Assembly: GCA_041396905.1 (NCBI GenBank)
Contig: JAWKXQ010000015.1
Span: 8,449-72,448 of the forward strand
Direction of reading: 5' to 3'
Length of the DNA stretch: 64,000 bases
DNA from: JACXVD01 sp020446665
GTDB lineage: Bacteria; Pseudomonadota; Alphaproteobacteria; Sphingomonadales; Sphingomonadaceae
The translations under genes were made by a program, and so were the position numbers. The notes beneath the pieces are model-generated. The model did not search any database and was not told the origin of the DNA. It was given only the letters and a program-made list of their open reading frames with translations. Below are positions 42,161-50,289 of this stretch, in pieces (position 1 is the first letter of the stretch; every line of letters begins with the position of its first letter).

Positions 42161-42624
42161 CCGGCCCGCCCCAATCGGATGGCCATGGCCTGTTGAGACA
42201 CGTTGAAACGCACCGCTAGGGCTGCGGTGCTTTCATCAGTGACATCCGTAAGCCTGTGACGCGGCATAAGCACGTTCGCTGCAAAGCTGTTGGCTTGGCG
42301 TTCATGGATCGGTCGAATGTTTGCATTCGGGCGGTTTGTGCCTTCGGTGCGATAGGCGCGATTGTCCCCAACGCCGTCGCCAAGCAAATCGCGGTGATAA
42401 ATGTAATGACCTAGCTCGTGCGCAGCGGTGAACCGCTGGCGAGTTTCTGGGTGAAGGGAGTTCACTACGATACGATAGCTGCCGTCTGTGCGCTCGATAT
42501 ATCCCGAAATATTGTCGGCCATCGGCTCATAGGAGAGAGGCAAGCCGATGTCTCGAATGATTGCGTCAATTGGAACAGGCGTGCTGTTCCAATGCGTCTC
42601 AATCACCTTCATGGGATCGGGCAT
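42157..42624 (-). CDS. ImmA/IrrE family metallo-endopeptidase (IS passenger)
   Basis: A 155-residue zinc protease-like protein with the HEXXH motif in TAAHELGHYIYH and the family segment ERQANSFAANVLMPRHRL. ImmA/IrrE proteins usually cleave a partner repressor or act with an HTH antitoxin. No Xre-type repressor is encoded in the element; the last residues (VSQQAMAIRLGRAG) are a short HTH-like helix pair that is common in this family. It overlaps the P63C gene by 4 bases tail-to-tail and follows the membrane protein by 2 bases. Confidence 0.88.
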   Translation of the reverse strand: MPDPMKVIETHWNSTPVPIDAIIRDIGLPLSYEPMADNISGYIERTDGSYRIVVNSLHPETRQRFTAAHELGHYIYHRDLLGDGVGDNRAYRTEGTNRPNANIRPIHERQANSFAANVLMPRHRLTDVTDESTAALAVRFNVSQQAMAIRLGRAG

Positions 42625-42626
42625 AT

Positions 42627-43034
42627 CTAAGCTCCTTTTCCAAGTTCGTCTGCGGCTTCGGCATCATTGCCGGGGCCGATGGTGGCGTCCAAGATAAAAT
42701 CCACCCGCGCCCTGATTATGCCGGGGGCCTCTTTTGCCAACCAATCTTGTATATATTCATCGGCACGGTCTTTTGCAGCCTTTTGCGCATGATCCTTCGC
42801 GTCGGCTGCTACGAATTTGCCCCATGCGTATCCTGCTATCACGACCAATATACCAACCAATATAGAACCAAACGTGAACGCTGTCGATAGTGCAGCTAGC
42901 GAGTCTGCCGTTGACGACGCTTGTTCAGGCGGTAACGGAAACAATGGCTGGCAGGAGGCAGTAGCTGACTCCACCATTTTGGCGCAAACATTCGTCGGAA
43001 TGGGATCGGTGATTTGGGTTGGGTCGGTCGCCAT
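42627..43034 (-). CDS. Single-helix membrane protein (IS passenger)
   Basis: A 135-residue protein with one strong membrane helix (about residues 53-74, AFTFGSILVGILVVIAGYAWG) between an N-terminal, Cys-containing region and a charged helical C-terminus (DAKDHAQKAAKDRADEYIQDWLAKEAPG). No family is recognised. It is two bases upstream of the ImmA-like gene, so the two form an operon; a membrane partner or substrate of that protease is possible. Confidence 0.7.
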   Translation of the reverse strand: MATDPTQITDPIPTNVCAKMVESATASCQPLFPLPPEQASSTADSLAALSTAFTFGSILVGILVVIAGYAWGKFVAADAKDHAQKAAKDRADEYIQDWLAKEAPGIIRARVDFILDATIGPGNDAEAADELGKGA

Positions 43035-43084
43035 GCCGCTGGCTATCCGGCGAAGGGCTAGGGAGTCAATCCGTCACCGCCCCT

Positions 43085-43108
43085 TGGCTAGCTATCTATA
43101 TAGGTCCC
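43085..43108 (-). repeat. Right terminal inverted repeat
   Basis: On the minus strand it begins GGGACCTATATAG and ends CTAGCCA; 20 of 24 positions match the left repeat. Confidence 0.9.
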
Positions 43109-43116
43109 AAAAATTT
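43109..43116. repeat. Right 8-bp target site duplication of the IS1595 element
   Basis: AAAAATTT, identical to 40129-40136. The next 150 bases to the beta-lactamase stop are AT-rich and without a gene. Confidence 0.9.
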
Positions 43117-43274
43117 GGATAATATTTTGCACTCAGAGTGATTTATATTTTCGGAAATTTTTTGTTTTATTGATGGAGTACCCAGTCATTGGAAGTATGG
43201 AATTTTCGATGCTTGGTGCATCAAGAGTGATCGCCGATTTTTTGCTGGGCTCTCTTCTTGCAAGAATGGCTGTT

Positions 43275-44180
43275 CTATCCCGGCAACCCACGGATTGCTT
43301 GTGCCGCCACTGCGCCGCAATCACGCAACACAGCTTCTGATGCGGGATCAGCCCTGTCATGCGTCTCGCTGGTCCGGAAATAGCTGGCATAGGTGAAGGG
43401 CGCGCGGCCGGGCGGGGTGAACCAGCCAATATCGACATAGGCACTGCCCATGCCGGGAGCGAAAGCAGTGCCGGTCTTGTCACCCTTGTCCCACGCCGCA
43501 GGCAGGCCGCCGCGTGTGCGCCGAAGGCCGGTTTTGGTATCACGGGTCCATTGCAACTGTTCAGCCAGTGCCCCGGAAGACAGGACATTGCGGGTCAGGA
43601 TATTCAGCAATGTCGTGGCCATGGCGCGCGGGCTGGTGGTGTCGCGCATTTCGCCCAATGGCACGAAATTGAGCTCGGTCTCCGTCCGGTCGAGACGGCT
43701 GGTCGTATCGCCCAGCGAGCGCCAGAATGCGGTCAGCCCCTCCGGCCCGCCCAGCCGCGACAGCAGGATATTGGCGGCAGTATTGTCGCTGGTGATCTGT
43801 GCTGTCCGTGCCAGTTCGCGCAGGGTCGCCCCTTGCGCCAGCCGCTCGGTGGTGAAGGGCGAATGTGATACAAGGTCCGACTGGCTCCAGCGCACATGCT
43901 CATCCGCATTGATCTCTCCCGCTTCGTGGCGGGCGAGCAGCAATGTGCCCAGCGAGAATTTGAAGGAGGAGCAATGGGGGAACAATTCGTCCTGCTTGTA
44001 GCCAAAGCCTTGCCCGGTCGCACTATCGACAAACCACGCGCCCAGCGTGCCCCCTCGCGCGGCCTCGGCGATCCGCAGGCGGGCGGCCACCCGGGTGGCC
44101 ATATCGTTACTGATCGGGACACAGGCGCTTGCTGCCAATGCGCCAGCCCCGGCAATCCAGCCGCGTCGGTCAAACTTCAC
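43275..44180 (-). CDS. Class A beta-lactamase
   Basis: A 301-residue serine beta-lactamase. With the GTG start at 44180, the active-site serine is Ser71 (SSFK), followed by SDN at 131-133, the omega-loop ELN at 169-171 and the KTG triad at 235-237. The N-terminus has twin arginines (DRRGW), a hydrophobic stretch and a lipobox-like AASAC (Cys20), so export and lipidation are likely. The GTG overlaps the upstream acetyltransferase stop (GTGA); an ATG at 44198 is the alternative. It is the last gene of a long operon with MoxR and DUF58. The resistance spectrum cannot be judged. Confidence 0.9.
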   Translation of the reverse strand: MKFDRRGWIAGAGALAASACVPISNDMATRVAARLRIAEAARGGTLGAWFVDSATGQGFGYKQDELFPHCSSFKFSLGTLLLARHEAGEINADEHVRWSQSDLVSHSPFTTERLAQGATLRELARTAQITSDNTAANILLSRLGGPEGLTAFWRSLGDTTSRLDRTETELNFVPLGEMRDTTSPRAMATTLLNILTRNVLSSGALAEQLQWTRDTKTGLRRTRGGLPAAWDKGDKTGTAFAPGMGSAYVDIGWFTPPGRAPFTYASYFRTSETHDRADPASEAVLRDCGAVAAQAIRGLPG

Positions 44181-44647
44181 AAGTCGCGTTCCATGCACAT
44201 GCTGAATTCATCCGATTCATAGTCGCCAAAAGGCGGGCATTCTACAAAGCCGTGTTTGGCATAGAGCCGTTGCGCGGGGATGAACGGATCGGGGCAGCCG
44301 GTTTCCAACCCCAGCCAGCTGTATCCGCGCTGGCGGGCTTGCTCCATCAGATGCAGCAGGATCGCTTCACCCATGCCGCGCCCGCGATATTCCGGCGCGG
44401 CGCGCATGGATTTGAGCTCGCCGCGGGTTGCGTCCAGCTCTTTCAGTGCGCCGACAGCTGCCAGTTCCTCGCCAGCCCATGCGGCGTAGAAGGTCACATC
44501 GGGTTGGCGGAGCCTGTCCACCGGCATGGCGTGGACCTTGCAGGCCGGGGACCAGCGGTGCATTTCCGACAGGTGAAGCTCCAGCAAGCCGCGCACCGCC
44601 TCGCCCGACAAATCATCCGGGACGATGCGCAGGGCCGCACTGCTCAT
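44177..44647 (-). CDS. GNAT family N-acetyltransferase
   Basis: A 156-residue acyltransferase with MRAAPEYRGRGMGEAILLHLMEQARQRG (acetyl-CoA loop) and the C-terminal LETGCPDPFIPAQRLYAKHGFVECPPFGDY, close to the YitI/ElaA-like small-molecule group. The substrate is unknown. It overlaps the genes on both sides by 4 bases, so it is embedded in the operon. Confidence 0.88.
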   Translation of the reverse strand: MSSAALRIVPDDLSGEAVRGLLELHLSEMHRWSPACKVHAMPVDRLRQPDVTFYAAWAGEELAAVGALKELDATRGELKSMRAAPEYRGRGMGEAILLHLMEQARQRGYSWLGLETGCPDPFIPAQRLYAKHGFVECPPFGDYESDEFSMCMERDL

Positions 44648-45573
44648 GAAAATTTGTCCGCCTTGCGCTTGCCGAAACGCATATCGCCTTCCAACTTGGC
44701 TCGCAGCTGAGCGTAGAACGCCTCCAGGAAAGCGCGTTCATCGCCAGCGCCCGGGGCCCAGCCAATCTTGGTGCAAATGGTCTCGTGCACGGCGACCATA
44801 GATGTTTCGACATTGTCGCGCAGCACGCGCTCCAGCGTTTGCAGCTCATATTCGCCATAGACCGACAGCTCTTCATCGCTGAATTTATACTGCACATTGG
44901 CGACAGAGCTCTTGCCTGCAGCGGCTTCATGCGTGGTCAGCGTATCCTGCAACTTGGCCTTGGGTGCTTCCACCACCCAGGTTCCCGCGATCAGATCGCC
45001 CGCGCGCATGGAATCCTTGTTGAAGAAGGGGAACAGCATGAAAATCAGGAACCACAACATCGCGGCAATGCCGGCCATCCCCGCTTCGCCACTGGGCGCG
45101 ACCTGCAGGAAGACCAGTGGCATGAACAACTCGATATCGCGGATCAGATTGCGTGCGAGAATAGCAGAGGGCGTCAGTCGCCCGCCATCGCGCGCTGCCA
45201 CTCTGATCCCGGTTGCACGCTTGCCCAGCGTCGCCCCGCGCGGACCCAGCTCGAAAAACATGAAATAGCCATAGCGGGCGAGGAATATGCCGATGAATAA
45301 GATTACCACGAGCATTTCCAGCGGGCCTGACATTTTGGCATCCTTGACACCGGGAATGCTGCTGGCGAGGAAAATGATCAGGAAAAAGAACAGGGCCATC
45401 CCGACATAGAGGATGAAGAAATCCAGCAACAAGGCGCCGAAGCGCGAGCCGCGGCTGGCGACGGTAAAGGGCAGGGCGATACCTTCGGGCGTCACCACCT
45501 GCCGGGCACGCCTGGCCAGATTGCGGGCATAGCCGGAATTATGCCGCTGCTCAGAGATTGCGGCGCTGCTCAT
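44644..45573 (-). CDS. RDD family membrane protein
   Basis: A 309-residue protein with the RDD domain: the early ASRGSRFGALLLDFFILYVG (Arg and Asp of the family name) and helices near residues 50-75, 85-110 and 150-185, with GPRGATLGKRATGIRV in the connecting loop. The C-terminal 110 residues are soluble and charged. It is sixth in the DUF4129-to-beta-lactamase operon and overlaps both neighbours. Function is unknown; RDD-SpoIIM-DUF58-MoxR sets are common. Confidence 0.85.
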   Translation of the reverse strand: MSSAAISEQRHNSGYARNLARRARQVVTPEGIALPFTVASRGSRFGALLLDFFILYVGMALFFFLIIFLASSIPGVKDAKMSGPLEMLVVILFIGIFLARYGYFMFFELGPRGATLGKRATGIRVAARDGGRLTPSAILARNLIRDIELFMPLVFLQVAPSGEAGMAGIAAMLWFLIFMLFPFFNKDSMRAGDLIAGTWVVEAPKAKLQDTLTTHEAAAGKSSVANVQYKFSDEELSVYGEYELQTLERVLRDNVETSMVAVHETICTKIGWAPGAGDERAFLEAFYAQLRAKLEGDMRFGKRKADKFS

Positions 45574-46634
45574 TCCTGTGCCTCACGCGGGGTGCGGCGG
45601 AAGAGGAAGAAATAGCCGAGCCAGAACGCCAGCATGATCCCGCCAATCGCTAGCTGTGCGTAAGTATCCTGCACCAGCTGGCGGGGGAATGCCTCCAGGA
45701 AGGCAGCCACGATCAGCATCAGCACTACGCCTGCCATCACCTGCGCAGCGCGGCGGCCACTCTCTGCCGCTGCGGTCATGATCGAACGCTTGCCGGGAAA
45801 GGCCATGCTGCGCCCGATATGCAGGCCCGCAGCCCCGGCGATCAGGATGGCAAACAGTTCTGTCGTGCCATGCACGCTCAGCCAGGCGGCGAATTCCAGC
45901 GTCAGTCCCTGACTGTTGAACAGCCACAGCATCGCGCCCAGTACGGCCATATTGTGGATCAGCAACATCAGCGAAGGAATGCCAAAGGCAAAACCAAGTG
46001 CAAAGGCCATGATGGCGACCCCGGCATTATTGCTGAACAGAAAAGCGGCAAAAGCGGACAGCCCCTCTGACCCGCCATCATGGCTGAGCGCTTCCAGCAA
46101 TTGCTCGCGGCTGGCGCCGGGCACACGCGTGTCGGCAAACTGGGTTGGCACCAGCGCGTAATACCATTCGGTGTCGCGCGCGACGAGCAGCCAGCCAACC
46201 ACTGTGCCCGCCACCATTACCGCCAGCGCAATACACAGCTCCAGCCAGATTTCGCGCATCGCCTTGCTCAGTCCGCCTCCCAGAAAGCGGCGCATCCAGG
46301 CGAAAAAGCCGATGCGCGGGCCATAGACCTGGAACCAGGCGCGCTGCACCAGCGATTCGAGGTAGCGCAAGGTAGCCGCATCGAGCGAAGTTTCGCGCGC
46401 CACCGCAAGGCTGGAGGCGGCGGTGCGATAGAGTGCGGGCAGGGCGAGCACGTCTTCATCGGATAAATTGCGCAGCCGCCCCTTTTCCATTCGTGCAACG
46501 ATATCTTCCAGCCGCAGCCAGTCCCATTCGCGTTCCTGCCGGAACCGGTCAGAACGCAAGGCTGCTGCTTCAATCGCAGAGGGTGTTTCCACTTCCTTGC
46601 CGCCAGACATGGTTTTGAGGATCGGTGCCTTCAT
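45570..46634 (-). CDS. Stage II sporulation protein M (SpoIIM/DUF95) family membrane protein
   Basis: A 354-residue protein. The cytoplasmic N-terminus (about 110 residues) contains WDWLRLEDIVARMEKGRLRNLSDEDVLALPALYRTAA; the membrane part has six or so helices with FLFSNNAGVAIMAFALGFAFGIPSLMLLIHNMAVLGAM and the conserved SVHGTTELFAILIAGAAGLHIG. The family is named from Bacillus but occurs widely in non-sporulating bacteria next to MoxR/DUF58 genes. Function is unknown. Confidence 0.88.
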   Translation of the reverse strand: MKAPILKTMSGGKEVETPSAIEAAALRSDRFRQEREWDWLRLEDIVARMEKGRLRNLSDEDVLALPALYRTAASSLAVARETSLDAATLRYLESLVQRAWFQVYGPRIGFFAWMRRFLGGGLSKAMREIWLELCIALAVMVAGTVVGWLLVARDTEWYYALVPTQFADTRVPGASREQLLEALSHDGGSEGLSAFAAFLFSNNAGVAIMAFALGFAFGIPSLMLLIHNMAVLGAMLWLFNSQGLTLEFAAWLSVHGTTELFAILIAGAAGLHIGRSMAFPGKRSIMTAAAESGRRAAQVMAGVVLMLIVAAFLEAFPRQLVQDTYAQLAIGGIMLAFWLGYFFLFRRTPREAQE

Positions 46635-47959
46635 CCAATCGCTCCGCTACGTTTTATGTCGAGATACCGGTCAATCAGGCGATAGCCGATCCGGTCCCAT
46701 GGGGCCTCAATCACATCCACGCCCATCTGCCGCAGCCGTTGCAGCACGATGGCGCGCTGTCGGGCGAGCTGGTCTGCGGTGACTGCCTGTGCCAGCTTGT
46801 CGAGGTCGGTCGGGTCGGCATCGGCAATGCGGCTCAGCTCTGCATCTTCGATGGTCACAAACAGTACGAGATGCTTGTCCACCAGCCGCCCGACGCTCTC
46901 GATCATCAGTTCCGCCCCGGTCGGATCGGTGAAGTCGGAGAACAGGATAATCATGCTGCGCCGCTTGAGCCGTGCCGTCAGCGTGGCGAGGGCAAGGGTG
47001 AAGTTCGGCTCCTCCGCATGATAATCCAGACTGGCCGCGCCGCGCTGCAACTGGCTGAAAGCGCGCGCGTCAGAGACGAAGGGTGTGGACAGTGTCGGGC
47101 GTTGGGCAAAGCCGAACAGCGATACGCGGTCCCCACCCTTTAGTGCGACATAGGATGCGGTGAGCGCAGCGGATACGGCGCGGTCGATGCGTGGCAGGCC
47201 ATCGACAGGCTCGCACATGGCCTGTCCGCAATCGAAGGCAAAGACGATCTGGTTGTTGCGCTCGCTTTCATTCTCACGGGCATAGAGCTTTGTGTGGCGC
47301 GCGCTTGCTTTCCAGTCGATCCGGCGGCGATCCATCCCAGGTTCGTATTCGCTCAGCGCTTCGAACTGGGTGCCTTCGCCGCGAATGCGGCGGGCGATCA
47401 GGCCGAACTGGGCATCGCGCAGGAAGGCCTGCAATTCCGGGCTGCGCACCGGGGAAAGGTCCGGCCAGATGCGGATTTTCTCTTCCAGTGGAGCCTGCAC
47501 CTGCCGCGCACCCAGCCCCAGCGGGCCGGCCCAACGCAGCCACATATGCTCGATGGGTGCTGTCCCGCGCCGATCTGGACGCAGCACCGCCGCGCCGCTC
47601 CAGCTTCCAGAGGCCGGGTCTTGTCCCAAGGGGAATTCCGTGCGCCCTTCGGGATGCAGGCGCGGATCAAGCGAGAGTGCAACCCGCGGCGCGGAATTGC
47701 CTGCGCGCCCCACAAGGTCAGCGAGGAAAGCAACCTCCAGCGGTTCGCCCACCTCGGCATCGGCGGGGGCAATCACGCGCCAGTCTGCCAGTCGCCCGGC
47801 GACCAGCCCGTCCAGCAGGATCAGCACCACCAGCGCCAGTCCGGCTGCCGGGGCCAGCACCCATGCCCCTGGCGCGGCTGCGGCTATGACCAGCGCCACA
47901 GGCGCGGCCAGAGCCACCAGCCAGGCCGCACGGGCCGTAGGGACGATGGGGAAATTCAC
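46631..47959 (-). CDS. DUF58 domain protein
   Basis: A 442-residue protein with two N-terminal membrane helices and a large soluble part containing the DUF58 signature YEPGMDRRRIDWKASARHTKLYAREN, followed by a vWA-like fold (VFAFDCGQAMCEP, then IILFSDFTDPTGAELM). DUF58 proteins pair with MoxR ATPases, which may remodel them. It is 9 bases downstream of the MoxR gene. Confidence 0.9.
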   Translation of the reverse strand: MNFPIVPTARAAWLVALAAPVALVIAAAAPGAWVLAPAAGLALVVLILLDGLVAGRLADWRVIAPADAEVGEPLEVAFLADLVGRAGNSAPRVALSLDPRLHPEGRTEFPLGQDPASGSWSGAAVLRPDRRGTAPIEHMWLRWAGPLGLGARQVQAPLEEKIRIWPDLSPVRSPELQAFLRDAQFGLIARRIRGEGTQFEALSEYEPGMDRRRIDWKASARHTKLYARENESERNNQIVFAFDCGQAMCEPVDGLPRIDRAVSAALTASYVALKGGDRVSLFGFAQRPTLSTPFVSDARAFSQLQRGAASLDYHAEEPNFTLALATLTARLKRRSMIILFSDFTDPTGAELMIESVGRLVDKHLVLFVTIEDAELSRIADADPTDLDKLAQAVTADQLARQRAIVLQRLRQMGVDVIEAPWDRIGYRLIDRYLDIKRSGAIG

Positions 47960-47968
47960 TGCTCTTGC

Positions 47969-48931
47969 TTACCTCGGCGCTTCTGTCGCTTCGACCAGCT
48001 CGCTCACCAGCACTTCGATTTCGCGCCCTTCGATCTCCGCAGCGGGGCTGAGGATCAGGCGGTGGCGCAGGGCAGAGACAGCCAGCGCTTTCACATCGTC
48101 AGGGATCACGTAATTGCGCCCGTCCAGCGCAGCACGGGCACGGGCGGCATTGGCGAGCAGCACGGCAGCTCGGGGGGAAGCCCCGCTGGCAAGATCGGCA
48201 TTGTCCCGCGTCGCGCGGATCAGGCGCACGACATAATCGACAATTTCCTTGGCTACGGTGACCTGATCGAGCGCGGCACCGGCCGCTTTCAGCTTTTCTG
48301 TGCTGGCAACCGCCTCAATGCCGAAATCAGCCGGGCGGGCCGGGCCTTGCCGCTTGCCGAAACGCTCCACGATGCGCGCTTCTTCCTGCTCGTCGGGATA
48401 AGGGACCAGCAGCTTGAACAGGAAGCGGTCCAGCTGCGCCTCTGGCAGCGGATAGACGCCCTGATTTTCAATCGGGTTCTGCGTGGCGACGACCATGAAC
48501 TGACCGGGCAGCGCGTGGGTTTCCCCGTCCAGCGTCACGCGCCGTTCCTGCATCGCTTCCAGCAGTGCCGCCTGTGTCTTGGGCGGGGTGCGGTTGATTT
48601 CATCGGCCAGCAGCAATTCGCAGAAGATCGGCCCGCGGGTCAGCGTGAACTGGCTGGTCTGGAAATTGAACAGGTTGGAGCCCAGAATATCACCCGGCAG
48701 CAGATCCGGCGTGAACTGGATGCGGCCATAATCCAGCCCCAGCGCGCTGGCGAAACATTGCGCGAGGAAGGTCTTGGCGGTGCCGGGCGGGCCTTCCAGC
48801 AAGACATGGCCTTCGCTCAACATCGCCACCAGCAAAGCTTCGATGGTTTCTTCCTGGCCAACCACGGCCTTGGCCACTTCGCCGCGAATGGCGTGGGCGA
48901 GATTGCGCACATCGTCGAGCGTCATACTCAT
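47969..48931 (-). CDS. MoxR family AAA+ ATPase
   Basis: A 320-residue AAA+ ATPase. The Walker A motif is GPPGTAKT, Walker B is LLLADEINR, and the sensor region is VVATQNPIENQGVYPLPEAQLDRF. The C-terminal lid contains LANAARARAALDGRNYVIPDDVKALA. MoxR proteins act as chaperones on vWA-domain partners; the adjacent DUF58 protein is the likely client. It overlaps the DUF4350 gene by 4 bases. Confidence 0.94.
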   Translation of the reverse strand: MSMTLDDVRNLAHAIRGEVAKAVVGQEETIEALLVAMLSEGHVLLEGPPGTAKTFLAQCFASALGLDYGRIQFTPDLLPGDILGSNLFNFQTSQFTLTRGPIFCELLLADEINRTPPKTQAALLEAMQERRVTLDGETHALPGQFMVVATQNPIENQGVYPLPEAQLDRFLFKLLVPYPDEQEEARIVERFGKRQGPARPADFGIEAVASTEKLKAAGAALDQVTVAKEIVDYVVRLIRATRDNADLASGASPRAAVLLANAARARAALDGRNYVIPDDVKALAVSALRHRLILSPAAEIEGREIEVLVSELVEATEAPR

Positions 48932-50289
48932 CGGGCAAGCATCCTTTCGATGGATTTCAATGCGTGGGCAGCACGCAGGATTTCAGAGGGGCGGGTGGCA
49001 TTATGCAGTGCCGCCGCGCGTTGAGAGAAAGAGGGCGCGTCTGCCAGCCTCCGCTGCAGCGCGGCGTCGATGGTTTCGTCATCCATATGGCGCAGACCGA
49101 GCTTGTGCGCGATGCGCAAGCGGATCTGCTCGACATAGGGTTCAGTCAACAAATGCAGCCGTCGGGTGCGCAACACAAATCCACCCGAATTATGCACCAG
49201 CTGGGTCTTGCCAAAGGCGATGGCACGCTCTTCGGCGACGGGTGGGCCAAAGCGGCGGAAGGCGCGCCAGCCGACCACGAACATGGCGATGATGAGGCAG
49301 ATCGTGGCGGCGAGGAAGGGCGGGGTGAAGGCCAGCGTCAGCAGGTTTTGCGTTCGCTCCAGCCCGTTCTGAGTCAGGTCGAATATGATCGGAAGGTCGC
49401 TGTCTGACATGGCGGTTTCGACCAGTCTCAGTGCCAGTTCGGCCCGTTCGCGGTCCGCCATGCCGTAATTGTTGAGGAGGTCCGGCTCTGCCACGACAAT
49501 CACACCCCAATTGTCGCCATAGTCGTCATCATCATAGTCGTAGTCGTAGTCATCGCTGCTTGTCGGCGGCTGGATGCCTGCGGCCTGATCGAGCGACGGG
49601 TAATAGCCACCATCATCGAGGAAAGCGGCCAGCATCTCCCCGTCCTGCCCTTTGACCAGCGCCATATAGGAAGCGTCATCGGGGATGGATTGCAGCGCTT
49701 TCGGATCGGCCAGCGGACCGGAAAAGCCAAGGCCGGACCAGGCCTTGGCCGGGTTTCCGTCACGGCCATTGGTGGTGTCATCAATCGACGGGATGAATTT
49801 CAGATCACTGTCGAAATCTTTCGGCCATTCCGGGCTGCGCGCATTGCCGAGAAAGACCCAGCCTTCTTCCTTTTCCACCGGGATCTGGTCCGGGATCTGT
49901 ATCGCGTTCCATTTGGGCAGGATTACCAAGGTTGGCCCATTGTATCGACGTTTGTCGATGATCGCCTGGATTTCTTCCGCATCGGCATAATGCGGCGGTG
50001 TCAGCACCAGCAGGCCGTAATCATCCATCGATGCCGGATTGCGGGACAGGCGCACTTCATGCCCTTCGGCCTTGAGCAGCTCCACCAGCGCGGCATATCC
50101 GGTCAGCCCGCGTGATGCGGCGTGGGCCGCGCCATTATTGTCCTTTCCGCCCGTATTTCCCGTACCAATGAAATAGAGCATGGCGAAGAACATTACGGCG
50201 CCAAACAGCAGCAGGCCGAGCACGACCTTCGGATTGAAGGCGCTGGTCGGGCGGATGGCGCGGGTGGAGGCGATGGCCGCTTCGCTCAA
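48928..50289 (-). CDS. DUF4350 domain membrane protein
   Basis: A 453-residue protein with an N-terminal helix (VVLGLLLFGAVMFFAMLYF), a periplasmic-looking DUF4350 domain (SRGLTGYAALVELLKAEGHEVRLSRNP, then LLVLTPPHYADAEEIQ), an Asp/Tyr-rich acidic patch (about residues 247-262), a second helix near residue 330 and a cytoplasmic C-terminus. The DUF4350 domain resembles a glutamine-amidotransferase-like fold. Function is unknown; it is regularly found with MoxR and DUF4129. Confidence 0.85.
   Translation of the reverse strand: MSEAAIASTRAIRPTSAFNPKVVLGLLLFGAVMFFAMLYFIGTGNTGGKDNNGAAHAASRGLTGYAALVELLKAEGHEVRLSRNPASMDDYGLLVLTPPHYADAEEIQAIIDKRRYNGPTLVILPKWNAIQIPDQIPVEKEEGWVFLGNARSPEWPKDFDSDLKFIPSIDDTTNGRDGNPAKAWSGLGFSGPLADPKALQSIPDDASYMALVKGQDGEMLAAFLDDGGYYPSLDQAAGIQPPTSSDDYDYDYDDDDYGDNWGVIVVAEPDLLNNYGMADRERAELALRLVETAMSDSDLPIIFDLTQNGLERTQNLLTLAFTPPFLAATICLIIAMFVVGWRAFRRFGPPVAEERAIAFGKTQLVHNSGGFVLRTRRLHLLTEPYVEQIRLRIAHKLGLRHMDDETIDAALQRRLADAPSFSQRAAALHNATRPSEILRAAHALKSIERMLAR

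Larger units (their letters stand above)
40137..43108 (+). mobile_element. IS1595-family element with passenger genes (2972 bp)
   Basis: The ends are defined by 24-bp terminal inverted repeats beginning GGGACCTA (20 of 24 positions match) and by a perfect 8-bp target duplication, AAAAATTT, at 40129-40136 and 43109-43116. It encodes an IS1595-type transposase, a P63C-domain protein in overlap with it, and on the other strand an ImmA/IrrE-like protein and a membrane protein. Some IS1595 subgroups are known to carry passenger genes, and this is such an element. The intact transposase and perfect duplication point to a recent insertion into an AT-rich site. Confidence 0.92.

Noticed and set aside
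40137..43108. The IS1595 region as a prophage remnant, given P63C and ImmA-like genes.
   Set aside because: No integrase, structural or lysis genes are present, and the IS1595 ends with 8-bp duplication explain the whole segment.
47294..49024. A 576-codon plus-strand frame opposite the DUF58 and MoxR genes.
   Set aside because: It is a GC-driven shadow of two well-recognised genes on the minus strand; the translation has no family motifs or ribosome site.
49500..49560. A run of GAT/TAC-type triplets (cat-cgt-agt repeats) as a microsatellite.
   Set aside because: It is in frame within the DUF4350 gene and encodes its Asp/Tyr-rich acidic patch.
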